Assembly: GCA_934623545.1 (NCBI GenBank)
Contig: CAKTVN010000092.1
Span: forward strand, 1 to 6,705
Source: an uncultured Oscillospiraceae bacterium
Lineage (GTDB): Bacteria > Bacillota > Clostridia > Oscillospirales > Oscillospiraceae
Direction of reading: 5' to 3'
Length of the DNA stretch: 6,705 nt
The translations under genes and the position numbers were made by a program. This document shows positions 1 to 6,509 of the stretch, piece after piece (positions within the stretch are counted from its first letter, which is position 1; each line of letters opens with the position of its first letter). The notes beneath the pieces are model-generated. The model did not search any database, was not told the origin of the DNA, and saw only the letters and a program-made list of their open reading frames with translations.

Positions 1-43
1 TTCTGCGCGTAAGCGCTATTTCGCGTCCTGCGCCTCTTTTTTG

Positions 44-77
44 CATACTTTTTTCTGGCAAGACAGAAAAAAGTATG
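44..77. repeat. 14-bp perfect inverted repeat (long hairpin)
   Basis: Arms at 44-57 and 64-77 are exact reverse complements, CATACTTTTTTCTG and its partner, around a 6-nt loop. The arms contain six-base T and A runs. Runs of T (37-42) and the arm itself make it terminator-like in both directions. It is the distal member of the hairpin series downstream of htrA. A structurally similar pyrimidine/purine 14-bp hairpin closes the series at the other end of the window (6586-6616). The role is not known; transcription barrier or mRNA end protection are inferences. Confidence 0.75.
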
Positions 78-92
78 TCGCCGAAGGCACAG

Positions 93-334
93 TTACAGCG
101 TCGCTGTAAAAAACGGCACTTCCGGTGAATCCGGAAAAGAGTTCCGCGCCTGCGGCGCGGTATTATGCCCTCCGGGCATAAAGAGTGCCTCGCGCACTTC
201 GTGCGCGAAAAAGCCTCGCGCATCCTCCGGATGCGCCTATTTTGCGCCCTCACGGGCGCAAAATAAGCGTCGCCCCTTCGGGGTGACAAAAATGCCGCGT
301 TCGCGGCATAAAAACCGCCGCCCTCGCGGGCGGC
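93..334 (-). repeat. Dense array of ten short perfect hairpins downstream of htrA
   Basis: This gene-free stretch (1-343) is almost entirely inverted repeats. Stems, by plus coordinates: 93-99/103-109, 120-125/131-136, 144-150/154-160, 163-170/174-181, 190-197/201-208, 218-225/229-236, 239-249/254-264, 269-276/280-287 (one G-T pair), 292-298/303-309 and 317-323/328-334. Each stem has its own sequence, so this is not a tandem duplication. Read in the htrA direction (minus), most loops are GAA, GGA, GCA, GTGA or GCGA, meaning GNA or GNRA-like loops typical of stable RNA hairpins. The array is therefore best read as a structured 3' region of the htrA transcript. Positions 1-43 contain only a small GCGC dyad and T runs; I see no gene there. 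Confidence 0.8.
310..334 (-). terminator. Rho-independent terminator of htrA
   Basis: On the minus strand, ten bases after the htrA stop, a GC-rich 7-bp stem (GCCGCCC, 334-328, with GGGCGGC, 323-317) closes a GCGA tetraloop. It is followed by GG and five T residues (314-310). The next hairpin (309-292) also ends in a T run (291-288), so two terminators stand in tandem. A six-T run at 340-345 on the plus strand suggests it could also stop transcription entering from the other side. Confidence 0.85.
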
Positions 335-343
335 AGTCGTTTT

Positions 344-1753
344 TTATTGCAGCGCCTGATCCATCAGCGTGACCTCGACGTCATAATAGCTGCCGTCGCG
401 GTAAATGGTCAGCGTCAGCTTCTCTCCAGCGGAGAACTGATTCTTGATCGTATTGACCTCATCCAGCGTCGAGACGGCGGTGCCGTTGACGGCGGTGAGG
501 ATGTCGTTTTCGCGGATGCCCTTGAGATACGCGTCGCTGCGCTCGGAGACGTAGGTGATATAGACGCCCTTCGGCAGGCGGTAATACAGCCGCGCATACT
601 CCGGCATGGACTCGCCGTTGATGCCGATCGCCGGGCGCCCGGCGACATAGCCGTTTTCGATCAGCTCGTCGATGATGGGCTTTGCAACGGAGATCGGGAT
701 GGCAAAGCCCAGTCCCTCGACCGAAGCGCTGGAATAATAGGAGCTCATCTTCATCGTATTGATGCCGATGACCTGCCCGTAGCAGTTGATGAGCGGTCCG
801 CCGGAATTGCCGCTGTTGAGCGCCGCATCCGTCTGGATGAGCGTCATCTTGCGGTCCTCCACCGTCAGGTCGCGGTCGATCGCCGAGATAATGCCCGAGG
901 TCATCGTACCACGCAGCTGGATGCCAAGCGGGTCGCCGATGGCGACGACCGCGTCGCCAACGCGCAGCACGTCCGAGTCGCCGAACTGCGCAGCCGTCAG
1001 CCCGCTCGCTTCGATCTGAAGCACAGCGAGGTCGCTGATGGCGTCGCTGCCGACCAAGGCGGCGGTATACTGGCGGTCGTCATAGGTCAGGACCGTCAGC
1101 TGGCTGGCGTTCTCGATCACATGGTGGTTCGTGATGATATAGCCGGACTCAGACATGATGATGCCTGTGCCGGTGGCAGTCCCGCTCTTGAGCGTGCTGA
1201 CGATGGAGACGACGCTGGGGTTCAGCTTCTGATAGATCTCCTGAAGGCTCAGCGCGCCCTCGGCGTTCGAGACGATGTTTTCCGTCCCGCGCTGTGCAGG
1301 CTGCACCTCAAGCTCCGGCGGCGGTGTCTGCGCGCCCGGGGCGCTGTTCTGCGCCATCGTGCCCTGAGCCGTCTCCGGTTCCTCCGGTGCTGTGCTCGCC
1401 GCGTCCTCCTGCGGGGTCTGCGGGCTGCTCTGATCGTCGCTGCGCGACGTCAGATTCTGCTGCGTACCGCTGTTTTTGGCACGGACCGAAAAATCAAAGC
1501 CTCCATCCGTCCGCTCCAGCCGCACATCCATCCGGCGCATCAGCTGCACCGTCCCGAATGCCGCGCCCGCGAGGATCGCCAGCACCAGCACGGCTGTGAG
1601 GATCGCGCCGCGCCGCTTTGAGCGCCTCGGCGCGCCCATCGGCGTACAGCGCCGCCCGGGATAATAGCTCTGCGGTTCTGCGCCCTCCGGACGCGGAGCC
1701 TGTGTAAAACTGTCGTCGTAATAACCGGAACGGTCCGGGTCTTCAAAGCGCAT
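344..1753 (-). CDS. htrA: Membrane-anchored HtrA/DegP-like serine protease with one PDZ domain
   Basis: This 469-residue protein is a trypsin-like protease acting on damaged or misfolded proteins outside the membrane (family knowledge). Residues 1-47 are cytoplasmic and end in a basic stretch (RRSKRR). One membrane segment follows at about 49-71. Residues 95-160 form a Q/P/T/E-rich, probably disordered linker. The protease domain spans about 168-365 and carries the full triad: His211 (TNHHV), Asp241 (SDLAVL) and Ser317 (GNSGGP). A single PDZ domain covers about 375-465. Length and architecture are usual for Firmicute HtrA. The ATG at 1753 is preceded by GAAGGTGA (1765-1758) with a short spacer. 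It lies on the same strand as, and downstream of, the regulator-kinase pair, but is separated from the kinase by 277 bp containing a palindromic element, so it may have its own promoter. Confidence 0.96.
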   Translation of the reverse strand: MRFEDPDRSGYYDDSFTQAPRPEGAEPQSYYPGRRCTPMGAPRRSKRRGAILTAVLVLAILAGAAFGTVQLMRRMDVRLERTDGGFDFSVRAKNSGTQQNLTSRSDDQSSPQTPQEDAASTAPEEPETAQGTMAQNSAPGAQTPPPELEVQPAQRGTENIVSNAEGALSLQEIYQKLNPSVVSIVSTLKSGTATGTGIIMSESGYIITNHHVIENASQLTVLTYDDRQYTAALVGSDAISDLAVLQIEASGLTAAQFGDSDVLRVGDAVVAIGDPLGIQLRGTMTSGIISAIDRDLTVEDRKMTLIQTDAALNSGNSGGPLINCYGQVIGINTMKMSSYYSSASVEGLGFAIPISVAKPIIDELIENGYVAGRPAIGINGESMPEYARLYYRLPKGVYITYVSERSDAYLKGIRENDILTAVNGTAVSTLDEVNTIKNQFSAGEKLTLTIYRDGSYYDVEVTLMDQALQ

Positions 1754-1757
1754 GATG

Positions 1758-1765
1758 TCACCTTC
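1758..1765 (-). promoter_or_regulatory. Ribosome binding site of htrA
   Basis: GAAGGTGA on the minus strand lies four bases before the ATG and fixes the htrA start. It is only about ten bases from the end of the palindromic element at 1776, so a hairpin formed by that element in the mRNA would sit directly against the ribosome landing site. Confidence 0.75.
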
Positions 1766-1775
1766 TTACTTTTTA

Positions 1776-1938
1776 AGGCAACACCGCACAAATGCGTCTG
1801 CGCGCTTTGGCGGATCTTTTCCGCCAATTCTGCGGTTTGAAAAGTTTGAAATACACAAAGTATTCCTTCGCTTTTCAAACCTTGACTTGACGAAAAATCT
1901 CTCGCCAAATCTGCTTGCCGAATTGTGCGGTGTTGCCT
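1776..1938. mobile_element. MITE-like palindromic element (163 bp) between kinase and htrA
   Basis: Terminal inverted repeats of 16 bp, AGGCAACACCGCACAA (1776-1791) and its exact reverse complement (1923-1938), are flanked by the direct repeat TTTA (1772-1775 and 1939-1942), which fits a 4-bp target duplication. Inner arms 1806-1812/1903-1909, 1834-1844/1871-1881 and 1850-1854/1860-1864 all centre on position 1857, so the whole element is an imperfect palindrome that can fold into one long hairpin. There is no transposase and no convincing ORF, so it would need an enzyme supplied in trans. On the minus strand it holds a weak promoter-like pair, TTGAAA (1878-1873), 17 bp, then TGTATT (1855-1850), facing htrA. 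The transposase family is not identified. Confidence 0.8.
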
Positions 1939-1971
1939 TTTAGATTCAAATTTCGTTTCTGCTCTGTATTC

Positions 1972-1987
1972 TATACTCTACAGTATA
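1972..1987. promoter_or_regulatory. Dyad TATACT-CTAC-AGTATA, possible operator or -10 upstream of htrA
   Basis: Two exact 6-bp inverted arms (1972-1977 and 1982-1987) are separated by four bases in the 88 bp left between the kinase stop and the palindromic element. On the minus strand the second arm reads TATACT, a good -10 hexamer facing htrA, but no good -35 lies 16-18 bp upstream. A transcript from here would carry the palindromic element in its leader. Promoter, operator and chance are all possible. Confidence 0.3.
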
Positions 1988-2030
1988 TCCATCTCAGGCT
2001 GTGGAATGTTGAATAATCCGTAAATTCGCG

Positions 2031-3451
2031 TCAGCGGACGACCGGCAGCGTAAATTCAAACGCCGTCACGCCGTTCTGGCTCGTCGCGCGGATGTCGCCG
2101 CCGTGCGCGCCGATGATTGCCTTCGCGATGTAAAGCCCGAGTCCCCAGCCCTCGCGGTCGGCGGAGCGGCTCTTGTCCGCCTTGTGGAAGCGGTCGAACA
2201 GGAGCGGAAGCTCCTCGGGGTCGATGGTGGGTCCGGTGTTCTGCACGACCGTGTGGGACTTCCCGCCGTCGGTATACAGCCGCAGCGTCAGCTGCCCGCC
2301 GTCTGGGCAGAATTTGATGGCGTTGTCCACCAGATTGTAGACGACCTGCATGATGGAATCGCGCTCCGCGCGGGTCCAGACGGCGCGGTCTGGCAGATCG
2401 ACGCTCACCTGAAGGTGCTTCGCGTTGATCTTCTGCTCAAAGGCGATGAGCACGTCGCCGAGCACGTCGCTCATGTCAAAGCGCGTCTTGCGCGATTCGT
2501 CCACGCCCTGCGCCTGAAGCCGGGAGATGTCCAGCATATTGCGCACGAGCCGGGACAGGCGGCGCACCTCGCTGGAGACGATCTGCATATAGTGCTTCTG
2601 CTTATCCGGTGGGATGGTCCCGTCGAGCATCCCGTCGATGTAGCCGCCGATGGTGGTCATGGGGGTCTTGAGCTCGTGGGAGACATTGGCAACAAATTCC
2701 TGCCGCCGCTGCTCCGATTTTTCAAGGCTCACCGCCATGGAGTTGAACGCCTGCGCAAGGTCGGTGATCTCCTCGGTGCTGTCGGGCGGAAGCTCGACGC
2801 GCGTGCTGAGATCGCCGTGCCCGAAGCGGCGTGCCGCCTCCGCCATCTGGCGCAGCGGACGCACCTGCGACTTCGACAGGAAGGACGAGGCGATCATCGC
2901 GAGCACCAGGACGAAGATCGCGGCGTAGATAAACAGCGTCGTGCTGCGCGCCATGAAGCCGGAGACCTGCGTCATCGGGGCGGAGACCACGACGAAGCCG
3001 ATCAGCTCCTCGGTGGAGTTGGAGATGATGGTGCTGCCCGCAAGGTAGCGCTTTTCGGAGTAAATATTCTGCAAAATGCCGGAATCGAACGCGCGCCCGT
3101 CCGCCTTGACCTTCTCGCGGAAGGCATCGTCGAGATATTGCCCGATGTGGTCGCAGGTAAACTGCTCGCACGAGCACAGGATGACCTTGCCCGCGTCGTC
3201 GCAGATGAGCGCCTCGGCGTCGCCGATGTGCGAGATGAACGACAGGCTCATCAGAAAGCCCCAGTTATCCGTCAGCTCGCCGGCGGAGGTATAGGCGCGG
3301 GCAAGGTTGGAGACCGCGTCCGCGTCCGCAAGGAGCGTCTGCTCCTTCTCATCCTCGACATACGAGCGCATGAGAAACCAGAACGACACGCCCGTGACCA
3401 GCATACAGACCAGAAGCAGGCACGCTATGAGCGCAAACTGCCTGTTTTCAT
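2031..3451 (-). CDS. Sensor histidine kinase (HAMP-HisKA-HATPase), apparent frameshift at start
   Basis: Membrane kinase expected to phosphorylate the adjacent regulator. Numbering assumes the repaired start (473 residues). Membrane segment 1 is at about 6-27, an external sensor at 28-170 with Cys84, Cys93, Cys95 and Cys100, membrane segment 2 at 172-192 and HAMP at 193-245. HisKA has His259 in SHELKTP. The ATPase domain has an N-box (YNLVDNAIK), a G1 box reading NTGPTI, where many kinases have D-x-G, and a G2 box (GWGLGLYIAK). The ATG at 3451-3449, two bases after the regulator stop and with GAGGT at 3465-3461, is the natural start, but it is out of frame: after ATG come only four A residues, and five would give M-K-N-R-Q-F and open the kinase frame. 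The first in-frame ATG (3404) would cut membrane segment 1 in half. The frame also stays open upstream to 3602, but that part is a shadow of the regulator. Sequencing error or a real mutation are the main explanations. Confidence 0.88.
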
Positions 3452-3453
3452 GC

Positions 3454-4143
3454 TTACACGACCTCGAATTTATATCCGACGCCCCAGACAGTCTTGAGCG
3501 ACCACTGGTCCGAAACGCCCTCGAGCTTTTCGCGCAGGCGCTTGATGTGGACGTCGACCGTCCGGCTGTCGCCGAAATAGTCAAAGCCCCATACCTCGTC
3601 AAGCAGCTGATTGCGCGTATAGACGCGGTTGGGCGAGGATGCCAGATGGTACAGAAGCTCCATCTCCTTCGGCGGTGTCTCCACGCGCTTGCCGTTTACG
3701 ATCAGCTCGAACGCGTCGAGGTCGATGATGAGCTTGTCAAAGACGAGGCGGCGCTTCTTTTCCTTACCGGCGTCCTCCTCGGAGGTGCGGCGCAGGACCG
3801 CCTCGACGCGGGCGAGGACCTCCTTCATTTCAAAGGGCTTGGTGATGTAGTCGTCCGCGCCCTGCTTGAGCCCGGTGACCTTGTCCGAGGTCTCCCCTTT
3901 TGCCGTCAGCATGATGACCGGCGTCTTGGAGTCCTGCCGGATGGTGCGCAGCACGCCCCAGCCGTCCATGACCGGCAGCATGATGTCCAGCAGCACGAGG
4001 TCGGGCTGCACTCTTCGGAACTGGTCAATGCCCTCGCCGCCGTCGTTTGCGATGGTGGTCTGGTAGCCCTCGTTATTGAGATAAAGCTGCAAAAGCTCGG
4101 AAATATTATGATCGTCCTCTACGATCAGGATTTTTTTTGCCAT
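3454..4143 (-). CDS. OmpR-family response regulator
   Basis: This 229-residue DNA-binding regulator is the partner of the kinase that follows it. The receiver domain (1-120) has the acidic pair Asp10/Asp11, phospho-acceptor Asp53 (LLDIMLP), Thr80 and Lys102 (TKPF). All expected residues are present. After a charged linker (about 122-133), a winged-helix domain runs from 134 to 229, with the recognition region around RTVDVHIKRLREKLE and the usual terminal hairpin VWGVGYKFE. The start at 4143 is chosen because GGAGG lies eight bases upstream and the protein then begins with the standard MAKKILIVEDD. Upstream in-frame ATGs (4209, 4194) have no such site, and 4209 lies almost at the predicted transcription start. 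The stop is two bases before the kinase ATG, so the two are translationally coupled. Confidence 0.97.
   Translation of the reverse strand: MAKKILIVEDDHNISELLQLYLNNEGYQTTIANDGGEGIDQFRRVQPDLVLLDIMLPVMDGWGVLRTIRQDSKTPVIMLTAKGETSDKVTGLKQGADDYITKPFEMKEVLARVEAVLRRTSEEDAGKEKKRRLVFDKLIIDLDAFELIVNGKRVETPPKEMELLYHLASSPNRVYTRNQLLDEVWGFDYFGDSRTVDVHIKRLREKLEGVSDQWSLKTVWGVGYKFEVV
3461..3465 (-). promoter_or_regulatory. Ribosome binding site of the kinase inside the regulator's last codons
   Basis: GAGGT on the minus strand lies nine bases before the ATG at 3451 and supports that ATG as the evolved kinase start, although the present sequence puts it out of frame with the kinase. Confidence 0.55.
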
Positions 4144-4151
4144 TACGCTCG

Positions 4152-4156
4152 CCTCC
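4152..4156 (-). promoter_or_regulatory. Ribosome binding site of the response regulator
   Basis: GGAGG on the minus strand with an 8-base spacer to the ATG at 4143. It decides the start over two upstream in-frame ATGs. Confidence 0.85.
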
Positions 4157-4217
4157 GTGCAGCGCCCCGCGCCATGCTGCCGGGGTGCTTTCATATTTCG
4201 GGGAATCAATCTACATT

Positions 4218-4246
4218 ATTATAATCCATCCTGCATCCGATACATG
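4218..4246 (-). promoter_or_regulatory. Promoter of the regulator-kinase operon
   Basis: A perfect -10 hexamer TATAAT reads on the minus strand at 4223-4218, about 75 bases before the regulator start codon. With a 17-bp spacer the -35 position reads CATGTA (4246-4241), a poor match, which suits a promoter needing an activator. Three ATCC units (plus strand, 4225-4238) lie within the spacer. Whether the regulator binds its own promoter cannot be told from sequence alone. The leader has a small CCCCG/CGGGG hairpin near 4167-4187. Confidence 0.5.
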
Positions 4247-4296
4247 AACATTTTGTAAAAAGAGGGTGGAACGCGCGCGAACGGCGATTTTTCCGC

Positions 4297-4324
4297 TTCC
4301 AAATTCATTAATTTGTGATATGAT
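4297..4324 (+). promoter_or_regulatory. Promoter of the GH3-like gene (extended -10)
   Basis: TATGAT at 4319-4324 is preceded by TG-N (4316-4318), forming an extended -10. The -35 region is weak (TTCCAA, 4297-4302, 16-bp spacer), as is common for extended -10 promoters. Transcription would start near 4331 and give a short leader containing the AGGAGA site. Confidence 0.5.
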
Positions 4325-4343
4325 AGGCGCAGAAACATATGAC

Positions 4344-4349
4344 AGGAGA
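4344..4349 (+). promoter_or_regulatory. Ribosome binding site of the GH3-like gene
   Basis: AGGAGA with a 6-base spacer to the ATG at 4356. It decides that start over the upstream ATG at 4266, which lies before the promoter. Confidence 0.85.
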
Positions 4350-4355
4350 TACGTC

Positions 4356-6455
4356 ATGGAATATACACCGAGAATCAACGACAATGCCCTCGCGGCGCGC
4401 GCCGCCGCAGCCGGCAGCATGGTGCTGCTGAAGAACGTCCGGGGCACGCTTCCCTTCCGAAGAGAGGGCGGCGAGGCGCTCCCCATCGCCGTGTTCGGCG
4501 TCGGGCAGATCTATACCGCCTGCTGCGTCTCTTCGATGCAGCCCTGGCGGAGGGTGTGCGTGCTGGACGCGCTTGCCGCGAGCGAGGTCGTCACGCCCGA
4601 CGGGCTGCTCGCGCACAAGTACCGCAACTGGTGCATGGAGCACCCGGCATCCGAGGAGCTTCCGCTCTCCGGCTTGAGCATGGAGGAGCTGGCGGAGCAC
4701 AGCGCCGCGGCGGTCGTCGTCGTGACGCGCACGCCCGAGGATTACCGCCCGCAGCTGAGCTGTCAGGAGCAGGAAATGCTCCGCACGATCTGCGAAGCCT
4801 TCCCCCGCACGGTGCTGGTGCTCAACACGCCGGGCTATATGGAGCTCGGCGAGGCGGCGCAGCTCGCACCCGCGATCTTCTTCATGGGCGTTGCCGGACA
4901 GGAGGGCGGATACGCGCTTGCTGATCTGCTCACCGGGCGCGTCATGCCCTCGGGGCGGCTCGCGCATACGTGGCCGCTGGAGCTTTCGCAGTATGACGAG
5001 GCGGCGCAGGCGCTCGACTGCTTCAACGGCTATACCTGGTTCGATTCCTTCGACCGCCCGGTCCTGTATCCCTTCGGCTATGGACTCGGCTACGGCAAGG
5101 CGGAGCTGAGCTCGGTCTCGATGGGGCTCGACGGCTGCGACATCGTCGTCACGGCAGAGGTCGAAAACACCGGCGAGGTCTATCCGGTGCAGGAGGTCGT
5201 ACAGGTCTATTTCTCCGCCCCCGGCTCTGAGCGCACGGGCGCGGTCTATCAGCTGGACTGCTTCCAGAAGAGCCGTCCGCTCGACCCGGGCGAAAAGCAG
5301 GTGCTGAGTCTCCGCTTCCCCGTGACGGAGATGGCGGTCTTCCGTGAAAGTGCCTCGGCGTTCGTGCTGGAGGAGGGCTATTATGACATCCGTGTCGGCA
5401 CCAACAGCCGCACGACCTATCTCGCGGGCTCTCTGCGGCTGACGCGCAGCGCCGTCGTACAGGCGGTCGCGCCCATCCAGATGCCCGAGGTCGCCGACCG
5501 CGTGCGCCGCGGCGCGGGCTTTACCTATCCGCAGGAGCAGGAGGAGCTTTCCGCTGCGCGCCGCCGCGCCATCCGCTTCTCCGACCGAAATCTTCCGCGC
5601 CGGAGCCAGCGCAAGGGCAGGGAGTTCACCGGCTGCCGCTCCGACGGCAAGGAGCATACGCTTGAGGATGTGCGGCGCGGCTGGTGCTCGCCGTTCCAGC
5701 TGGTCGCGTCGATGGATGACCACAGCCTGCGCGAGCTGGTCTGCGGCTTCGGCTCCGCCGAGCCGGATGTCCCCGGCGCGCTCGGCGCGTCGCCCGCCAA
5801 CGAACGCTACGGCATCCCGAAGCTGGACATCGCCGCAGGCAGCTGCGGCTTGCAGCTGCAAAAGGAAATTCGCGACGAGGAGACTGACCGCGTCGTCCGC
5901 CGCCAATACTGCACGGCGTTCCCGGCGGCGAGCCTGCTCGCCTGCTCGTTTGATCCGGAGCTCATCCGCGCCGTCGGCGCAGGCATCGGGCGCGAAATGG
6001 CGGAATACGGCATCGATCTCTGGCTCGCGCCCGGCGCGAACCTGCTGCGCACGCCGCGTCAGGAAGCCTTCTGCGAGTGCTGGTCCGAGGACCCGGTCGT
6101 ATCCGGCATCTGCGCCATGTCCATCGCGCACGGCGTCGAGCACTACGGCGCGCCGGTCCTGCGCGCCATCGCGCCGGCAGAGGGCGAGCTTTCGCAGCAC
6201 GCCTACCGGCAGCTCTACGCGCTGCCGTTTGAGATCGCCAGCAGCGCCTATCCGGCGGTTTTGATCCCGGACCGGAGCCTCAACGGCATCTTCCCCGGCG
6301 AGGACAGCGCGCTCGCGCGCTCGATGATCGTCGACTGGCGCTTCGGCGGGATGTTCCTCGCCGACAACGAACGCTATGACGCGGAGCCAGACCGTATCAC
6401 GCTTGAAAAATCCGCGCTGCGAATCCTTCAGGTGCTTCGCAGGGCAAGAAAATAA
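4356..6455 (+). CDS. Domain-permuted glycoside hydrolase family 3-like protein, probably degenerate active site
   Basis: This 699-residue protein has no signal peptide and is predicted cytoplasmic. Order: alpha/beta sandwich (about 10-245; VLLKN at 23-27, GQEGGYALADLLTG at 181-194, YPFGYGLGYG at 238-247), fibronectin-III-like domain (about 248-365), linker, then the barrel domain (about 421-699). Ordinary GH3 enzymes have the barrel first; the reversed order is known from some Ruminococcus and Butyrivibrio beta-glucosidases. In the barrel, SEDP (577-580), LAPG-N-R (557-565) and the putative nucleophile Asp670 (GMFLADN) are recognisable. The usual DGPxG reads AGSCG (Ala494), the GR before FEYFSEDP reads EA (Ala571), the KHF motif reads RAIA (603-606), and SDW reads ADN. 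Only 29 residues follow Asp670, so the last barrel strands seem missing. It may be a non-catalytic or altered-specificity protein. It is a single-gene unit with its own promoter and terminator. Confidence 0.9.
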   Translation: MEYTPRINDNALAARAAAAGSMVLLKNVRGTLPFRREGGEALPIAVFGVGQIYTACCVSSMQPWRRVCVLDALAASEVVTPDGLLAHKYRNWCMEHPASEELPLSGLSMEELAEHSAAAVVVVTRTPEDYRPQLSCQEQEMLRTICEAFPRTVLVLNTPGYMELGEAAQLAPAIFFMGVAGQEGGYALADLLTGRVMPSGRLAHTWPLELSQYDEAAQALDCFNGYTWFDSFDRPVLYPFGYGLGYGKAELSSVSMGLDGCDIVVTAEVENTGEVYPVQEVVQVYFSAPGSERTGAVYQLDCFQKSRPLDPGEKQVLSLRFPVTEMAVFRESASAFVLEEGYYDIRVGTNSRTTYLAGSLRLTRSAVVQAVAPIQMPEVADRVRRGAGFTYPQEQEELSAARRRAIRFSDRNLPRRSQRKGREFTGCRSDGKEHTLEDVRRGWCSPFQLVASMDDHSLRELVCGFGSAEPDVPGALGASPANERYGIPKLDIAAGSCGLQLQKEIRDEETDRVVRRQYCTAFPAASLLACSFDPELIRAVGAGIGREMAEYGIDLWLAPGANLLRTPRQEAFCECWSEDPVVSGICAMSIAHGVEHYGAPVLRAIAPAEGELSQHAYRQLYALPFEIASSAYPAVLIPDRSLNGIFPGEDSALARSMIVDWRFGGMFLADNERYDAEPDRITLEKSALRILQVLRRARK

Positions 6456-6460
6456 GTGAT

Positions 6461-6488
6461 CGCCGCCCGAAAGGGCGGCGTCTTTTTT
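6461..6488 (+). terminator. Rho-independent terminator of the GH3-like gene
   Basis: An 8-bp perfect stem CGCCGCCC (6461-6468) with GGGCGGCG (6473-6480) closes a GAAA tetraloop. Six T residues follow at 6483-6488. It starts five bases after the stop codon. Stem sequence and loop type closely match the htrA terminator at the other end of the window. Confidence 0.93.
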
Positions 6489-6509
6489 GCGCCCAAAAGA
6501 CCCAATGCC

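Noticed and set aside
93..334. CRISPR-like array
   Set aside because: The units are palindromes of different sequence and spacing, with no identical direct repeats and no unique spacers of constant length.
347..1621. Plus-strand open frame of 424 codons opposite htrA
   Set aside because: Low-complexity Arg/Asp/Ala-rich translation opposite a protease with an intact triad, and no ribosome site noticed. It is an antisense shadow.
1752..1943. Small plus-strand ORF (63 codons) across the palindromic element
   Set aside because: It is delimited by the element itself, has no ribosome site or coding character, and overlaps the htrA start on the other strand.
2103..3497. Plus-strand open frame of 464 codons opposite the kinase
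   Set aside because: Arg/His/Asp/Val-rich composition with no motif, opposite a kinase with complete catalytic motifs. It is an antisense shadow.
3452..3602. Kinase start at 3602, giving a 523-residue protein
   Set aside because: It would overlap the regulator by about 150 bases, and the extra 50 residues are Ser/Arg/Ala/Thr-rich shadow sequence of the regulator's DNA-binding domain.
3307..4224. Plus-strand open frame of 305 codons opposite the response regulator
   Set aside because: It runs across the regulator, the kinase start and the divergent promoter region, with no recognisable domain.
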